From Arthrobacter sunyaminii (lineage in GTDB: Bacteria; Actinomycetota; Actinomycetes; Actinomycetales; Micrococcaceae): 64,000 nt of DNA. Every line of letters starts with the position of its first letter. Position 1 is the first letter of the stretch. Of the stretch, positions 56,084 to 63,781 are shown piece by piece. The notes under the pieces were generated by a model. It was not told the origin of the DNA. It saw nothing but the letters and a program-made list of their open reading frames with translations, and did no database searches. Made by a program: the position numbers and the translations under genes. The stretch spans positions 2,108,001-2,172,000 of the forward strand of contig NZ_CP076456.1 in NCBI RefSeq assembly GCF_018866305.1, in the 5' to 3' direction.

Positions 56084-56123
56084 ATATCCAGATTATTTTA
56101 TATTAGTGGATATAAATGGATAA
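56084..56123 (-). promoter_or_regulatory. AT-rich promoter region with repeated TGGATA motif
   Basis: ATATCCA (56084-56090) and TGGATAT (56107-56113) form an inverted repeat with a 16-nt AT-only-rich spacer, and a further TGGATAA follows at 56117-56123. On the minus strand a TATAAA/TATAAT-like box lies in the spacer, about 20-30 nt before the ATPase start. The base composition is sharply lower in GC than the surroundings. Confidence 0.55.
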
Positions 56124-56264
56124 CGAATGATGAGGGAACTCAGGGAACCGCGCCGGTCACCGCATGTGCGGATATGGTGTTCCACCTGCGGGGGGAAACG
56201 GGGGAATCGCCGGCTCGGCGTACCGGACGTCAACCGGCTGGCCCAAGACGCACTCCCCCAGCGG

Positions 56265-56304
56265 CTCCGCACCCGCTTACGGATCTCCGCACCCGCTTAC
56301 GGAT
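56265..56304. repeat. Tandem duplication, 20-nt unit x 2
   Basis: The unit CTCCGCACCCGCTTACGGAT occurs twice head to tail (56265-56284, 56285-56304), and the first four bases of a third copy follow. The copies are identical. It looks like a recent slippage duplication in non-coding DNA. Confidence 0.9.
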
Positions 56305-56490
56305 CTCCACAGCCACACCGGACGAGGCCCGGACGCCACTCCCCTGCTTTGAAGATCTGCAGGCTCTGATGAGTGTCCTGGCAGGTACACCTTTGGTAAG
56401 TAGGAAAGCGTTCAGAGCGACTTATCCAGAAATTCTTATATCTCTTTATGGCAATGGATACTTGTCTTCACGAGGATGGGACCATAGGGC

Positions 56491-56536
56491 ACAAAAAGCG
56501 AAGGCCCCCCACGCGCAGTGCGCACGGGGGGCCTTC
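56491..56536 (-). terminator. Terminator of the ABC-F gene
   Basis: GAAGGCCCCCC (56500-56510) pairs with GGGGGGCCTTC (56526-56536), 11 bp, with an inner GCGC/GCGC pairing. On the minus strand it is followed by GCTTTTTG. It lies 51 nt after the ABC-F stop and is a clear intrinsic terminator. Confidence 0.92.
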
Positions 56537-56586
56537 ATCCGGATTGGCGGAGCCGTTTCTGCTTGGCGCCGCGAAGTCCGGCCGCC

Positions 56587-58185
56587 TTAGGCCAGCGTCA
56601 CCAGGTCCAGATAGTCTTCGTTCCAGTGGTCCTCGTCGCCGTCCGGCAGCAGGACAACACGCTCTGGATTAAGCGCCGCCACGGCACCCTCATCGTGGCT
56701 CACCATCACCACAGCGCCTGAATAGCTGCTCAGGGCACCGAGGATCTCCGCGCGGGAGGCGGGGTCAAGGTTGTTGGTGGGCTCGTCGAGCAGCAGGACA
56801 TTGGCAGACGAAGCAACAATGGTGGCCAGCGCGAGGCGGGTTTTTTCACCACCGGAGAGCACGCCGGCCTTCTTGTCGACGTCGTCGCCGCTGAACATGA
56901 AGGAACCCAGCACGCTGCGCACTTCGGCATCATCCATGTCCGGCGCGGAGGAGCGCATGTTCTCCAGCACGGTCCGTTCCGTATCCAGGGTTTCGTGCTC
57001 CTGTGCGTAATAGCCCACCTTCAGACCGTGGCCCGGGATGATCTTTCCGGTGTCCGGAGTGTCGACACCGGCAAGCATGCGCAGCAGCGTTGTCTTACCC
57101 GCACCGTTCAGGCCCAGGATGACCACCTTGGATCCGCGGTCGATGGCCAGATCCACGTCGGTAAAGATCTCCAGCGAACCGTAGCTCTTGCTCAGGCCTT
57201 CGGCCATCATGGGCGTCTTGCCGCACGGTGCCGGGTCCGGGAAACGCAGGGCGGCTACGCGGTCCGTGGCGCGGACGGCGTCAAGTCCGCCCATGAGGCG
57301 GTCCACGCGCTTAAGCATGCTCTGCGCGGCGGATGCACCCGAGGCGCGGGCCTTCATCTTGTTGGCCTGGGCCAGCAGGATGCCGGCCTTCTTCTCGGTG
57401 TTGGCGCGCTCACGCTTACGGGCGCGCTCATCCGTTTCGCGCTGGATCTTGTAGCGCTTCCAGTCCATGTTGTAGATATCGATCGTGGCGCGGTTGGCAT
57501 CCAGGCTGAAGACCTTGTTGACCGTTGCTTCCAGCAGCGCGGTGTCGTGGCTGATCACGATCAACCCGCCGGTGTGGTTCTTCAGGAACTCACGCAGCCA
57601 GGAGATGGAGTCGGCATCGAGGTGGTTGGTGGGCTCATCGAGGAGCATGGTTTCGGCATCCGAATACAGGATCCGGGCCAGCTCCACGCGGCGGCGCTGG
57701 CCACCGGAAAGGGTGCTCAGGGGCTGGTTCAGCAACCGGTCCGGCAGGGCCAGGTTGGCGGTGATGGTTGCCGCTTCAGACTCTGCGGCATATCCGCCGG
57801 CGGAAAGGAACTCGGCCTCCAGCCGGTCATAGCGGTTCATGGCCTTCTGCGAGATTTTGGGGTCATCGCTGGCCATTTCATCCTGGCACTTCTTCAACTG
57901 TGCGGAGACCTTGTCCAGCCCGCGGGCGGAAAGGATGCGGTCCCGCCCGAGCTGCTCCATGTCGGGCGTGCGCGGATCCTGGGGCAGGTAGCCAATCTCG
58001 CCGGAACGCTTCACATGCCCTGCTGCCGGCAGCGCCTCCCCTGCGAGAACCTTGGTCAGAGTGGTTTTGCCCGCGCCGTTGCGGCCCACCAATCCGATCT
58101 TGTCGCCTTTGTCCACACGGAATGAAACCGCTTCCATGAGCAAACGTGCGCCGGCACGGAGCTCGAGATTAGATACGGAAATCAC
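56587..58185 (-). CDS. ABC-F family ATPase
   Basis: 532 residues, two ABC cassettes without membrane domains. First: GRNGAGKTT, LSGGQRRRVELARIL, MLLDEPTNHLD. Second: GLNGAGKTT, LSGGEKTRLALATI, LLLDEPTNNLD. The linker (about 235-310, KRYKIQRETDERARKRER) is long, helical and basic, the feature that lets ABC-F proteins act on the ribosome. Family members rescue or tune translation and some protect from antibiotics; the subfamily is not settled by eye. Divergent from bioY with about 195 nt between. Confidence 0.92.
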   Translation of the reverse strand: MISVSNLELRAGARLLMEAVSFRVDKGDKIGLVGRNGAGKTTLTKVLAGEALPAAGHVKRSGEIGYLPQDPRTPDMEQLGRDRILSARGLDKVSAQLKKCQDEMASDDPKISQKAMNRYDRLEAEFLSAGGYAAESEAATITANLALPDRLLNQPLSTLSGGQRRRVELARILYSDAETMLLDEPTNHLDADSISWLREFLKNHTGGLIVISHDTALLEATVNKVFSLDANRATIDIYNMDWKRYKIQRETDERARKRERANTEKKAGILLAQANKMKARASGASAAQSMLKRVDRLMGGLDAVRATDRVAALRFPDPAPCGKTPMMAEGLSKSYGSLEIFTDVDLAIDRGSKVVILGLNGAGKTTLLRMLAGVDTPDTGKIIPGHGLKVGYYAQEHETLDTERTVLENMRSSAPDMDDAEVRSVLGSFMFSGDDVDKKAGVLSGGEKTRLALATIVASSANVLLLDEPTNNLDPASRAEILGALSSYSGAVVMVSHDEGAVAALNPERVVLLPDGDEDHWNEDYLDLVTLA

Positions 58186-58352
58186 TCAGTGGACCTTTCG
58201 AGGGGGTTCGGGGATAGTACTCGTGCTGCGATCGCAGCCTTTCCAGTCTACCGCCGATCGACACTTTGTAGAAAACCTCCAAAGGAATTACAGCGCCGCG
58301 CGGTTAGGGTCAACAGGGATGCGGCGATGCCGAGGCATAACGCCGAACCCAC

Positions 58353-58370
58353 TTGTAGACGTCCTACGAA
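58353..58370 (+). promoter_or_regulatory. Imperfect palindrome upstream of bioY
   Basis: TTGTAG and CTACGAA are arranged as an imperfect inverted repeat around ACGTC, 10 nt before the bioY start. It could be an operator for a biotin regulator, but it does not match the BirA box and I cannot confirm the BioQ box. Confidence 0.25.
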
Positions 58371-58380
58371 ACGAGACCAG

Positions 58381-59001
58381 ATGAGCACTTCCTCCGCTGA
58401 TGCTGTGGCACCTTCCCGGCGGGGGCGGCTCCCCCGCCGCCCCTGGAATACTGCGGACCTGTCCCTTATTGCCGTTTTTGCTGCGCTGGTCGCCTCGTTC
58501 TCGCTGCTTCCCGGAGTACCCCTGGGCGCCGGGGTTCCCATTACCCTCCAGACACTGGCCGTTATGCTCGCCGGCATCATTCTGGGACCTGCCCGCGGAG
58601 CTGCTGCCGTTGCCTTGTTCCTGGCCGCCGGCCTGGCCGGATTGCCCGTCTTCAGCGGCTTCAGCGGCGGCCTGGGCGTGCTGGCCGGCCCCTCCGCCGG
58701 GTACCTGCTGGCCTTTGTGCCCGCAGCCTTCGTAGTGGGACTGCTGTCCCGGGCTGCCCTGCGCCGTAGCCGCCGGGCGCGTTTTCCACTCCTTTTCGCC
58801 TCCGCCATGGCCGCCAGTTTCATCTGTGTGCACCCGTTGGGCATCGCCGGCCTGATGCTCAATGCGAAGCTCGGATTCCCGGCGGCACTGGCCGCTGACA
58901 TGGCTTTCTGGCCCGGCGATGTGCTCAAGAACCTGCTCGCGGCAGCCGTGGGAGTCAGTGTCTTCACGGCCTTCCCCCGACTGGCAACAAAGAGCCGCTG
59001 A
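58381..59001 (+). CDS. bioY: Biotin transporter substrate-binding S component BioY
   Basis: 206 residues from the ATG at 58381; the open frame upstream lacks a start signal. Six membrane helices with the BioY signature: ITLQTLAVMLAGIILGPARG (about residues 55-75), SGGLGVLAGPSAGYLLAF, and GFPAALAADMAFWPGDVLKNLL near the end. BioY binds biotin and is energised by BioM/BioN. Its stop overlaps the bioM start (ATGG with TGA-type overlap at 59001). Confidence 0.94.
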   Translation: MSTSSADAVAPSRRGRLPRRPWNTADLSLIAVFAALVASFSLLPGVPLGAGVPITLQTLAVMLAGIILGPARGAAAVALFLAAGLAGLPVFSGFSGGLGVLAGPSAGYLLAFVPAAFVVGLLSRAALRRSRRARFPLLFASAMAASFICVHPLGIAGLMLNAKLGFPAALAADMAFWPGDVLKNLLAAAVGVSVFTAFPRLATKSR

Positions 59002-59768
59002 TGGTTCAGATCCGCCTGCGGGACGTTTCAGTGCTCCGCTCCCCCGACCCGTCGTCCACACCCAACACCGGCGACCCTGCTGCCGCCAGCACCCCCGGTC
59101 CGATCCTGCACCCCGTGAACCTGGATCTGGACGAGTCCCGGATCGCCGTCATCGGCGCCAACGGCTCCGGAAAATCGACTCTTCTGAAACTGCTCAACGG
59201 ACTGCTGACTCCGGACACCGGGACGGTAACCGTGGACGGCCTGGATACGGTGTGCCAGGGCAGCCGGGTCCGCCGGCGGGTGGGGTTTGTTTTCACGGAT
59301 CCCCTCTCCCAGCTGGTCATGCCAACAGGGCGCGACGACGTCGAACTCTCGCTGCGCGCGTCCATCCGTAAGCGGTCGGAGCGGCGAGCTGCGGCAGAAG
59401 ACAGGTTGGCCGCCTTCGGACTGCTGGGCCTGGCGGACCGGAGCATCTATGACCTCTCCGGCGGGGAACGCCAGCTCATGGCGCTGGCGTCAGTGCTGGC
59501 CGTTGAACCGGATGTCCTGATAGCTGATGAACCCAGCACGCTGCTGGACCTGCGCAATACCGCCGCGCTCCGCCGGATCCTTTCCGGGTTGCCGCAGCAG
59601 ATCATCTACACAACCCATGACCTGGACTTCGCCGCAGATGCGGAACGGATCCTGGTAGTTGAGGACGGCAGGATCGTGTTCGACGGCGCCCCCGGGCCTG
59701 CGCTGGCCGCCTACCGTGCGCTGGCGCTGGGTTCCGGCAGCGGACCGGCCGTGCGGGGCACGCCGTGA
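59001..59768 (+). CDS. bioM: Biotin ECF transporter ATPase BioM
   Basis: 255 residues. Walker A GANGSGKST (52-60), Q-loop FTDPLSQLVMP, signature LSGGERQLMALASVL, Walker B VLIADEPSTLLD and H-loop TTHDLDF. The TDP-x-SQ Q-loop and the very strong VMPTGRDDV are typical of ECF A-components (BioM). A ~25-residue Pro/Ser-rich insertion follows the first strand. It overlaps the bioY stop and is followed by bioN after 10 nt. Confidence 0.93.
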   Translation: MVQIRLRDVSVLRSPDPSSTPNTGDPAAASTPGPILHPVNLDLDESRIAVIGANGSGKSTLLKLLNGLLTPDTGTVTVDGLDTVCQGSRVRRRVGFVFTDPLSQLVMPTGRDDVELSLRASIRKRSERRAAAEDRLAAFGLLGLADRSIYDLSGGERQLMALASVLAVEPDVLIADEPSTLLDLRNTAALRRILSGLPQQIIYTTHDLDFAADAERILVVEDGRIVFDGAPGPALAAYRALALGSGSGPAVRGTP

Positions 59769-59778
59769 GGAGGCCGCA

Positions 59779-60438
59779 GTGAGGGGTTCGGCTCACCTGC
59801 TCGGCGCCTACCGGGCCGGACGCTCCCCCGTGCACCGGGCGCCGCTGGGCCTGAAGGCTGCCGCCGTCGTCGTAATGTCCGCGGTTGTTCTCGCCTTTCG
59901 TTCGCTGCCGGTGCTGGGGGCAGCTCTCCTGCTGGTCCTCGGGGCGTACGCCGCGGCGCGGCTGCTCCCGGAATCGTGGCGTCCCCTGAAGCTGATGTGG
60001 CCGGTCCTGCTGCTGCTGGGCGCTTTCCAAATGTGGTCCAACGGTGCCGCCGCGGCACTGCTGGTGGTGGGAAACATTGTGGCCTGCGTGGCTGCCGCCC
60101 GGCTGTTGACCCTCACCACGCCCCTGCAGGACCTTCTGGACGGACTCGTGGCGCTGGCGGGGCCGTTCCGCTTCCTTGGAGCAGATCCGGAGCGTTTCGG
60201 ACTGACGCTGGCCCTCATGCTGCGCAGTATTCCGTTCCTGCTCGGCTCGGCCCGGGATGTTCGCCACTCCGCTATGGCGCGCGGCCTGGAGCGCAACCCC
60301 CGTGCCCTCACCGTTCCCGTGGTGATCAGGGCTGTGGCCTACGCCCAGCAAACAGGCGACGCCCTGGCCGCCCGCGGCATCGGGGAGGCAGCCGATCCTC
60401 CGGTGCCTGAACGCAAGCATGCTGAGGGTCGGGGATAA
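59779..60438 (+). CDS. bioN: Biotin ECF transporter transmembrane component BioN
   Basis: 219 residues from the GTG at 59779, with AGGAGG 5 nt upstream. Four to five membrane helices, then a cytoplasmic ARG-motif region: SAMARGLERNPRA and DALAARGIGEAA, the two ATPase-coupling motifs of ECF T-components. The order BioY-BioM-BioN is the classic tripartite transporter. The C-terminal tail is Pro/Glu-rich. The next gene starts 8 nt further on. Confidence 0.92.
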   Translation: MRGSAHLLGAYRAGRSPVHRAPLGLKAAAVVVMSAVVLAFRSLPVLGAALLLVLGAYAAARLLPESWRPLKLMWPVLLLLGAFQMWSNGAAAALLVVGNIVACVAAARLLTLTTPLQDLLDGLVALAGPFRFLGADPERFGLTLALMLRSIPFLLGSARDVRHSAMARGLERNPRALTVPVVIRAVAYAQQTGDALAARGIGEAADPPVPERKHAEGRG

Positions 60439-60445
60439 TCGGAGC

Positions 60446-61348
60446 ATGAGTTTTAACGAAAATGCGCGATTGGACTCCTCCCGTGTCAGCGACCGGCGGG
60501 GCAAGGGCAAAGGTATTGCTGTAGGCGGCGGGCTCGGCGGAGGACTCATCCTCATCCTGTCGCTGATCTTCGGCTCGGATGTGGTGGACGGTCTCGGCCT
60601 CAGCGACGGCGGCAGCCCCGCCGGAGCGGGCTCCGGTTATTCCGAGAGCATCTCCGAATGCCTGGACGGAGCCGACGCGAACGAACGCCTCGACTGCCGG
60701 ATTGTGGGAACAGCCGAGAGCCTGGACAGCTTCTGGGGTCCGGCCCTGGCTGCGGAGGGGCTTTCCTACTCCGAACCGGGTGTTGCGCTCTTCAGCGGAC
60801 GCACCGACACCGGGTGCGGGTCCGCGACCAGCGCAGTGGGTCCCTTCTACTGCCCCGCTGATGAGCAGACCTACTATGACACTGCATTCTTCGACGAACT
60901 CGTGGCTCAGTATGGTGCCTCCGGCGGCCCGCTGGCGCAGGAGTACGTGGTGGCCCATGAGTTTGGGCACCACATCCAGAACCTGACCGGCGTCCTGGGC
61001 GCCTCGGCATCCGATCCGCGCGGTGCTGATTCTGCCGCGGTGCGGACCGAGCTGCAGGCGGACTGCTATGCGGGGCTGTGGGCGGGCAATGCCGCTTCGG
61101 TGCCGGCCCCGGGCAGCACCGAGCCCTTCCTGGCGGAGCTGACGGCAACGGATGTGCAGGACGCCCTCTCTGCCGCCTCCGCCATCGGCGATGACCGGAT
61201 CCAGTCCAAGGCCACCGGCCAGGTGAATCCGGAGAGCTGGACGCACGGCTCCGGCGACCAGCGGCAGGCCTGGTTCATGCAGGGTTACGACGGCGGCAGC
61301 ATCGCCTCCTGCGACACGTTCAGCGCCCCGGATCTGGACAACCCCTAG
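60446..61348 (+). CDS. Neutral zinc metallopeptidase, YpfJ family
   Basis: 300 residues. One membrane helix (about 25-42, IAVGGGLGGGLILILSLIFG) anchors an extracytoplasmic domain. The zinc motif HEFGHHIQ (H171) and the downstream TELQADCYAGLWAG with the third ligand Glu place it in the YpfJ neutral zinc peptidase family. Substrates are not known. It starts 8 nt after bioN so may be co-transcribed; its end overlaps the convergent HAD gene by 4 nt. Confidence 0.92.
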   Translation: MSFNENARLDSSRVSDRRGKGKGIAVGGGLGGGLILILSLIFGSDVVDGLGLSDGGSPAGAGSGYSESISECLDGADANERLDCRIVGTAESLDSFWGPALAAEGLSYSEPGVALFSGRTDTGCGSATSAVGPFYCPADEQTYYDTAFFDELVAQYGASGGPLAQEYVVAHEFGHHIQNLTGVLGASASDPRGADSAAVRTELQADCYAGLWAGNAASVPAPGSTEPFLAELTATDVQDALSAASAIGDDRIQSKATGQVNPESWTHGSGDQRQAWFMQGYDGGSIASCDTFSAPDLDNP

Positions 61349-61983
61349 CCGTCTCTTCGGTTGGACCCCTCACGGAACCGGGCCAGTTCCTGCCGCAGAT
61401 CGGTTCCGGGGTTGAAATGCACCGTGTGCAGACCCAGCGCCCGGGCCGCCTCGATGTTGCGGACGTTGTCATCAATGAAGACAACGTCCGCCGGGGCCGC
61501 TCCCAGCTTGTCCAGGACATGCGCGAAGATCCGGCGGTCAGGCTTGATCATTCCCAGCGGTCCACTGAAAAAGGTGTGCGCGAAGCGGGCAGGCCACGCC
61601 GCTTCCCGAAGGTACCGGGCGGACATCCCGGCCGGCATGTTGGAGAGCAGCGCCAGCTGCGCGCCTTCGCCCGACAGGGTCTCCAGCACGGCCATGGTGT
61701 CCGCATTCAGGTGAGACCACTGGACGGCGTCCAGATCCTCCAGCACCCTGAGCTGTTCTGCGCTCACCGCTGTGCCCAGCACCCGGGCCCAGTATTGCGC
61801 GGGAGTATGGGTGCCGGCGTCGTAATCCTCCCGGTACGCCCAGTAAGGACTCGACGCCGGTGCCAGCTGCTGCAGCCCGGTTTCCCGTTCCAGCGCAGCC
61901 CAGTCTCCCGCCTCCGGCTCGGTGGATATGACCATGCCGTAGTCGAACAGATACCAGCTTCTGGAGCGGGACAACGGTGTCAC
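61345..61983 (-). CDS. HAD family hydrolase (subfamily IA)
   Basis: 212 residues from the GTG at 61983, which overlaps the stop of the upstream NTF2-like gene (GTGA). Motif I is LFDYGMVIS, with the Asp nucleophile but without the usual Asp at +2 (Gly instead of Asp-Gly), as in the haloacid/epoxide-hydrolase-like branch. Motif II is ALLSNMP, Lys in GMIKPDRRIF, motif IV VVFIDDNVRNIEAA. It is probably a phosphatase with unknown substrate. The upstream frame start (62040) gives a long leader and is not used. Confidence 0.82.
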   Translation of the reverse strand: MTPLSRSRSWYLFDYGMVISTEPEAGDWAALERETGLQQLAPASSPYWAYREDYDAGTHTPAQYWARVLGTAVSAEQLRVLEDLDAVQWSHLNADTMAVLETLSGEGAQLALLSNMPAGMSARYLREAAWPARFAHTFFSGPLGMIKPDRRIFAHVLDKLGAAPADVVFIDDNVRNIEAARALGLHTVHFNPGTDLRQELARFREGSNRRDG

Positions 61984-62384
61984 GGCTGCCCGGCCGGGTC
62001 TCCGATATTGACCTCGGTAAAGTCCCGGCAGAGCAACCACCGGTTGTCCGCCAGCTGCCAGGATTCCATCAGCAGGGCCCTGCCGGTGACCTTGTTGCCG
62101 CTGCGGTAAGTCATTTCATAGCAGACGACGGCCTCATCCGGTCCCCGGGAAGCTACCGTCCGGAACCCGGCATGCACGGTGCTGCCGCGCATCCCGGAAA
62201 CTGTGTCCCGGAAACCCTTCCGCGCCGCTTCGCCGTCAAACGGATGAGCCGTGGCCGCAACGTGTCCCAGCCAGCCGTGGTAATCCGGTGCCAGAAATGA
62301 CTCGATGGGTCCGCTGTCCCCGGAAGCCATTGCCTCGTTCCAGGCTGCCATGTAGTCGTCGTGAAAATGCGGAGCAGTGTTCAT
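61980..62384 (-). CDS. NTF2-like / SnoaL-like protein
   Basis: 134 residues from the ATG at 62384. The alpha+beta NTF2-like barrel is visible: helix DDYMAAWNEAMASGD, then FLAPDYHGWLGHVAA, and the later strands EAVVCYEMTYRSGNK and LLMESWQLADNRWLL. Such proteins (ketosteroid isomerase/polyketide cyclase fold) are enzymes or small binding proteins; no catalytic residue is evident. It overlaps the downstream HAD gene by 4 nt and may act with it. Confidence 0.8.
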   Translation of the reverse strand: MNTAPHFHDDYMAAWNEAMASGDSGPIESFLAPDYHGWLGHVAATAHPFDGEAARKGFRDTVSGMRGSTVHAGFRTVASRGPDEAVVCYEMTYRSGNKVTGRALLMESWQLADNRWLLCRDFTEVNIGDPAGQP

Positions 62385-62444
62385 GTGGTCCCTTGCGGAT
62401 TGTCGCGTTTGTCCTCTGGCGCAGACGCTAGCATCCCCGGGCCG

Positions 62445-62496
62445 CAAAAAAGCGCAGGGCCGCTCCCCCGTCCCCGGGAAAGCGGCCCTGCGCTTT
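62445..62496 (-). terminator. Terminator of the SUF operon
   Basis: On the minus strand AAAGCGCAGGGCCGCT pairs with AGCGGCCCTGCGCTTT (16 bp, 62449-62464/62481-62496, 16-nt loop) and is followed by TTTTTTGCGG. It is about 10 nt after the sufT stop, a strong intrinsic terminator. Confidence 0.92.
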
Positions 62497-62507
62497 GGTG
62501 CAGTTCT

Positions 62508-62837
62508 CTAGATGTTGAAGCCCAGCGCGCGCATCTGGTCGCGGCCGTCGTCCGTGATCTTCTCGGGACCCCACGGCGGCATCCAGACCCAGCTCAGCCG
62601 CCAGTCGTCCACAACGCCGTCCAGTGCCTGGCCAACCTGCTCTTCGATGACATCGGTGAGCGGGCAGGCCGCGGTGGTCAGCGTCATGTCGATCAGCAGA
62701 GCGCCGTCGTCCGCGTACCGCAGGCCGTAGAGCAGCCCCAGGTCAACGACGTTCACGCCCAGCTCGGGGTCGATGACGTCCTTCAGGGCCTCTTCGATGT
62801 CCTCCAGGGACGTCTGGGCCAGGTTCGGCTCACTCAT
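62508..62837 (-). CDS. sufT: Iron-sulfur assembly factor SufT (DUF59/MIP18)
   Basis: 109 residues from the second ATG (62837), which has AGGAG 6 nt upstream; the first is 3 nt closer. MIP18-family features: LEDIEEALKDVIDPELGVNVVDLGL, the conserved Asp-Pro-Glu pair, and the cluster-ligand Cys in TTAACPLTDVIEE. SufT-type proteins act in Fe-S maturation of specific targets. As the last gene before the terminator it closes the SUF operon after sufC (38 nt). Confidence 0.92.
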   Translation of the reverse strand: MSEPNLAQTSLEDIEEALKDVIDPELGVNVVDLGLLYGLRYADDGALLIDMTLTTAACPLTDVIEEQVGQALDGVVDDWRLSWVWMPPWGPEKITDDGRDQMRALGFNI

Positions 62838-62875
62838 CATCTGCTCCTGTGCAGTTGTATCGGTCAGGGTGGTGC

Positions 62876-63673
62876 CTAGGCCTTCAGGGCGTTGGCAGTG
62901 GCGGTGGCCGCCGTGGCGTTGGCGCCGGTGAAGCGGTCGTAGCCTTCTTCTTCCAAACGGTCGGCCAGTTCCGGCCCGCCCTGCTCGGCAATGCGGCCGT
63001 CAACGAAGACGTGGACGAAGTCCGGCTTGATGTAGCGCAGGATCCGCGTGTAGTGCGTGATGAGCAGCGTGCCCATTTCGCCCTTGGAGTGTTCGCGGTT
63101 AACGCCTTCGGAGACAACCTTCAGGGCGTCAACGTCCAGGCCGGAGTCCGTCTCGTCGAGGATGGCGAACTTCGGGCGGAAGAGCTCGAGCTGGAGGATC
63201 TCAACGCGCTTCTTCTCGCCGCCGGAGAAGCCTTCGTTGACGTTGCGCGACGCAAAGTCTGCGTCAATGCGCAGCTGGCTCATGGCAGCCTTGACGTCCT
63301 TGGTCCAGTGGCGCAGGGAGGGTGCTTCGCCGTCGAGCGCAGTCTTGGCGGTGCGCAGGAAGTTGGTCATGGTGACGCCGGGGACCTCTACCGGGTACTG
63401 CATGGCCAGGAACAGGCCGGCGCGGGCGCGCTCGTCCACGCTCATGGACAGGACATCTTCGCCGTCGAGCGTGATGGAGCCGCTGTCCACGATGTAGCGG
63501 GGGTGCCCGGCAATGGTGGAGGCCAGGGTGGACTTGCCGGAGCCGTTGGGGCCCATGATGGCGTGCGTCTCACCGGTATTGATGGTCAGGCTGACGCCCT
63601 TCAGGATCTGCTTCTTGACACCCTGTTCGGTCTCAATGCTGACGTGAAGATCCTTGATCTCAAGAGTAGACAT
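62876..63673 (-). CDS. sufC: Fe-S cluster assembly ATPase SufC
   Basis: 265 residues. Walker A GPNGSGKST (41-49), Q-loop FLAMQYPVEVPG, signature FSGGEKKRVEILQL, Walker B FAILDETDSGLDVDAL, His-loop THYTRIL. The ETDSGLD Walker B ending is typical of SufC, and the C-terminal part is Ala/Thr-rich. SufC powers the SufBCD scaffold. Its ATG follows sufD after 108 nt that contain a strong hairpin. Confidence 0.96.
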   Translation of the reverse strand: MSTLEIKDLHVSIETEQGVKKQILKGVSLTINTGETHAIMGPNGSGKSTLASTIAGHPRYIVDSGSITLDGEDVLSMSVDERARAGLFLAMQYPVEVPGVTMTNFLRTAKTALDGEAPSLRHWTKDVKAAMSQLRIDADFASRNVNEGFSGGEKKRVEILQLELFRPKFAILDETDSGLDVDALKVVSEGVNREHSKGEMGTLLITHYTRILRYIKPDFVHVFVDGRIAEQGGPELADRLEEEGYDRFTGANATAATATANALKA

Positions 63674-63741
63674 ACGAGTTACGCTTTCTCCTTTGCACGC
63701 TCTGGTGCGTATTTAAGCTTCAAAAAGTGTGGGTGCAGCTT

Positions 63742-63777
63742 CGGTTCCCCGGGAGCCGCACGGCTTCCGGGGAACCG
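63742..63777 (-). promoter_or_regulatory. Intercistronic hairpin between sufD and sufC
   Basis: CGGTTCCCCGG (63742-63752) pairs with CCGGGGAACCG (63767-63777), 11 bp, extended inward by a G-U and AGCC/GGCT to 16 bp, with a 4-nt loop. It is 4-5 nt after the sufD stop. In the sense direction a run of five T follows only 15 nt later, so it may be a partial terminator or an mRNA-processing/stabilising stem. Confidence 0.6.
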
Positions 63778-63781
63778 GGTG

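Larger units (their letters stand above)
56075..56586. other. 512-bp region without a convincing gene
   Basis: It holds the ATPase promoter (56084-56123), a tandem 20-nt repeat (56265-56304), a patch of lower GC around 56380-56480 with codons rare in this genome (ATA, AGG, AGA), and the terminator of the ABC-F gene. Open frames here (56127-56369; 56174-56590) give proteins without family resemblance and run into the repeat or the terminator. A small frame starting at 56369 (MSVLAGTPLVSRKAFRATYP) might be a decayed gene. Confidence 0.5.

Noticed and set aside
56174..56590. A 138-residue open frame upstream of the ABC-F stop
   Set aside because: It spans the tandem repeat and the terminator hairpin, and its composition does not resemble a protein. 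Left as unassigned sequence.
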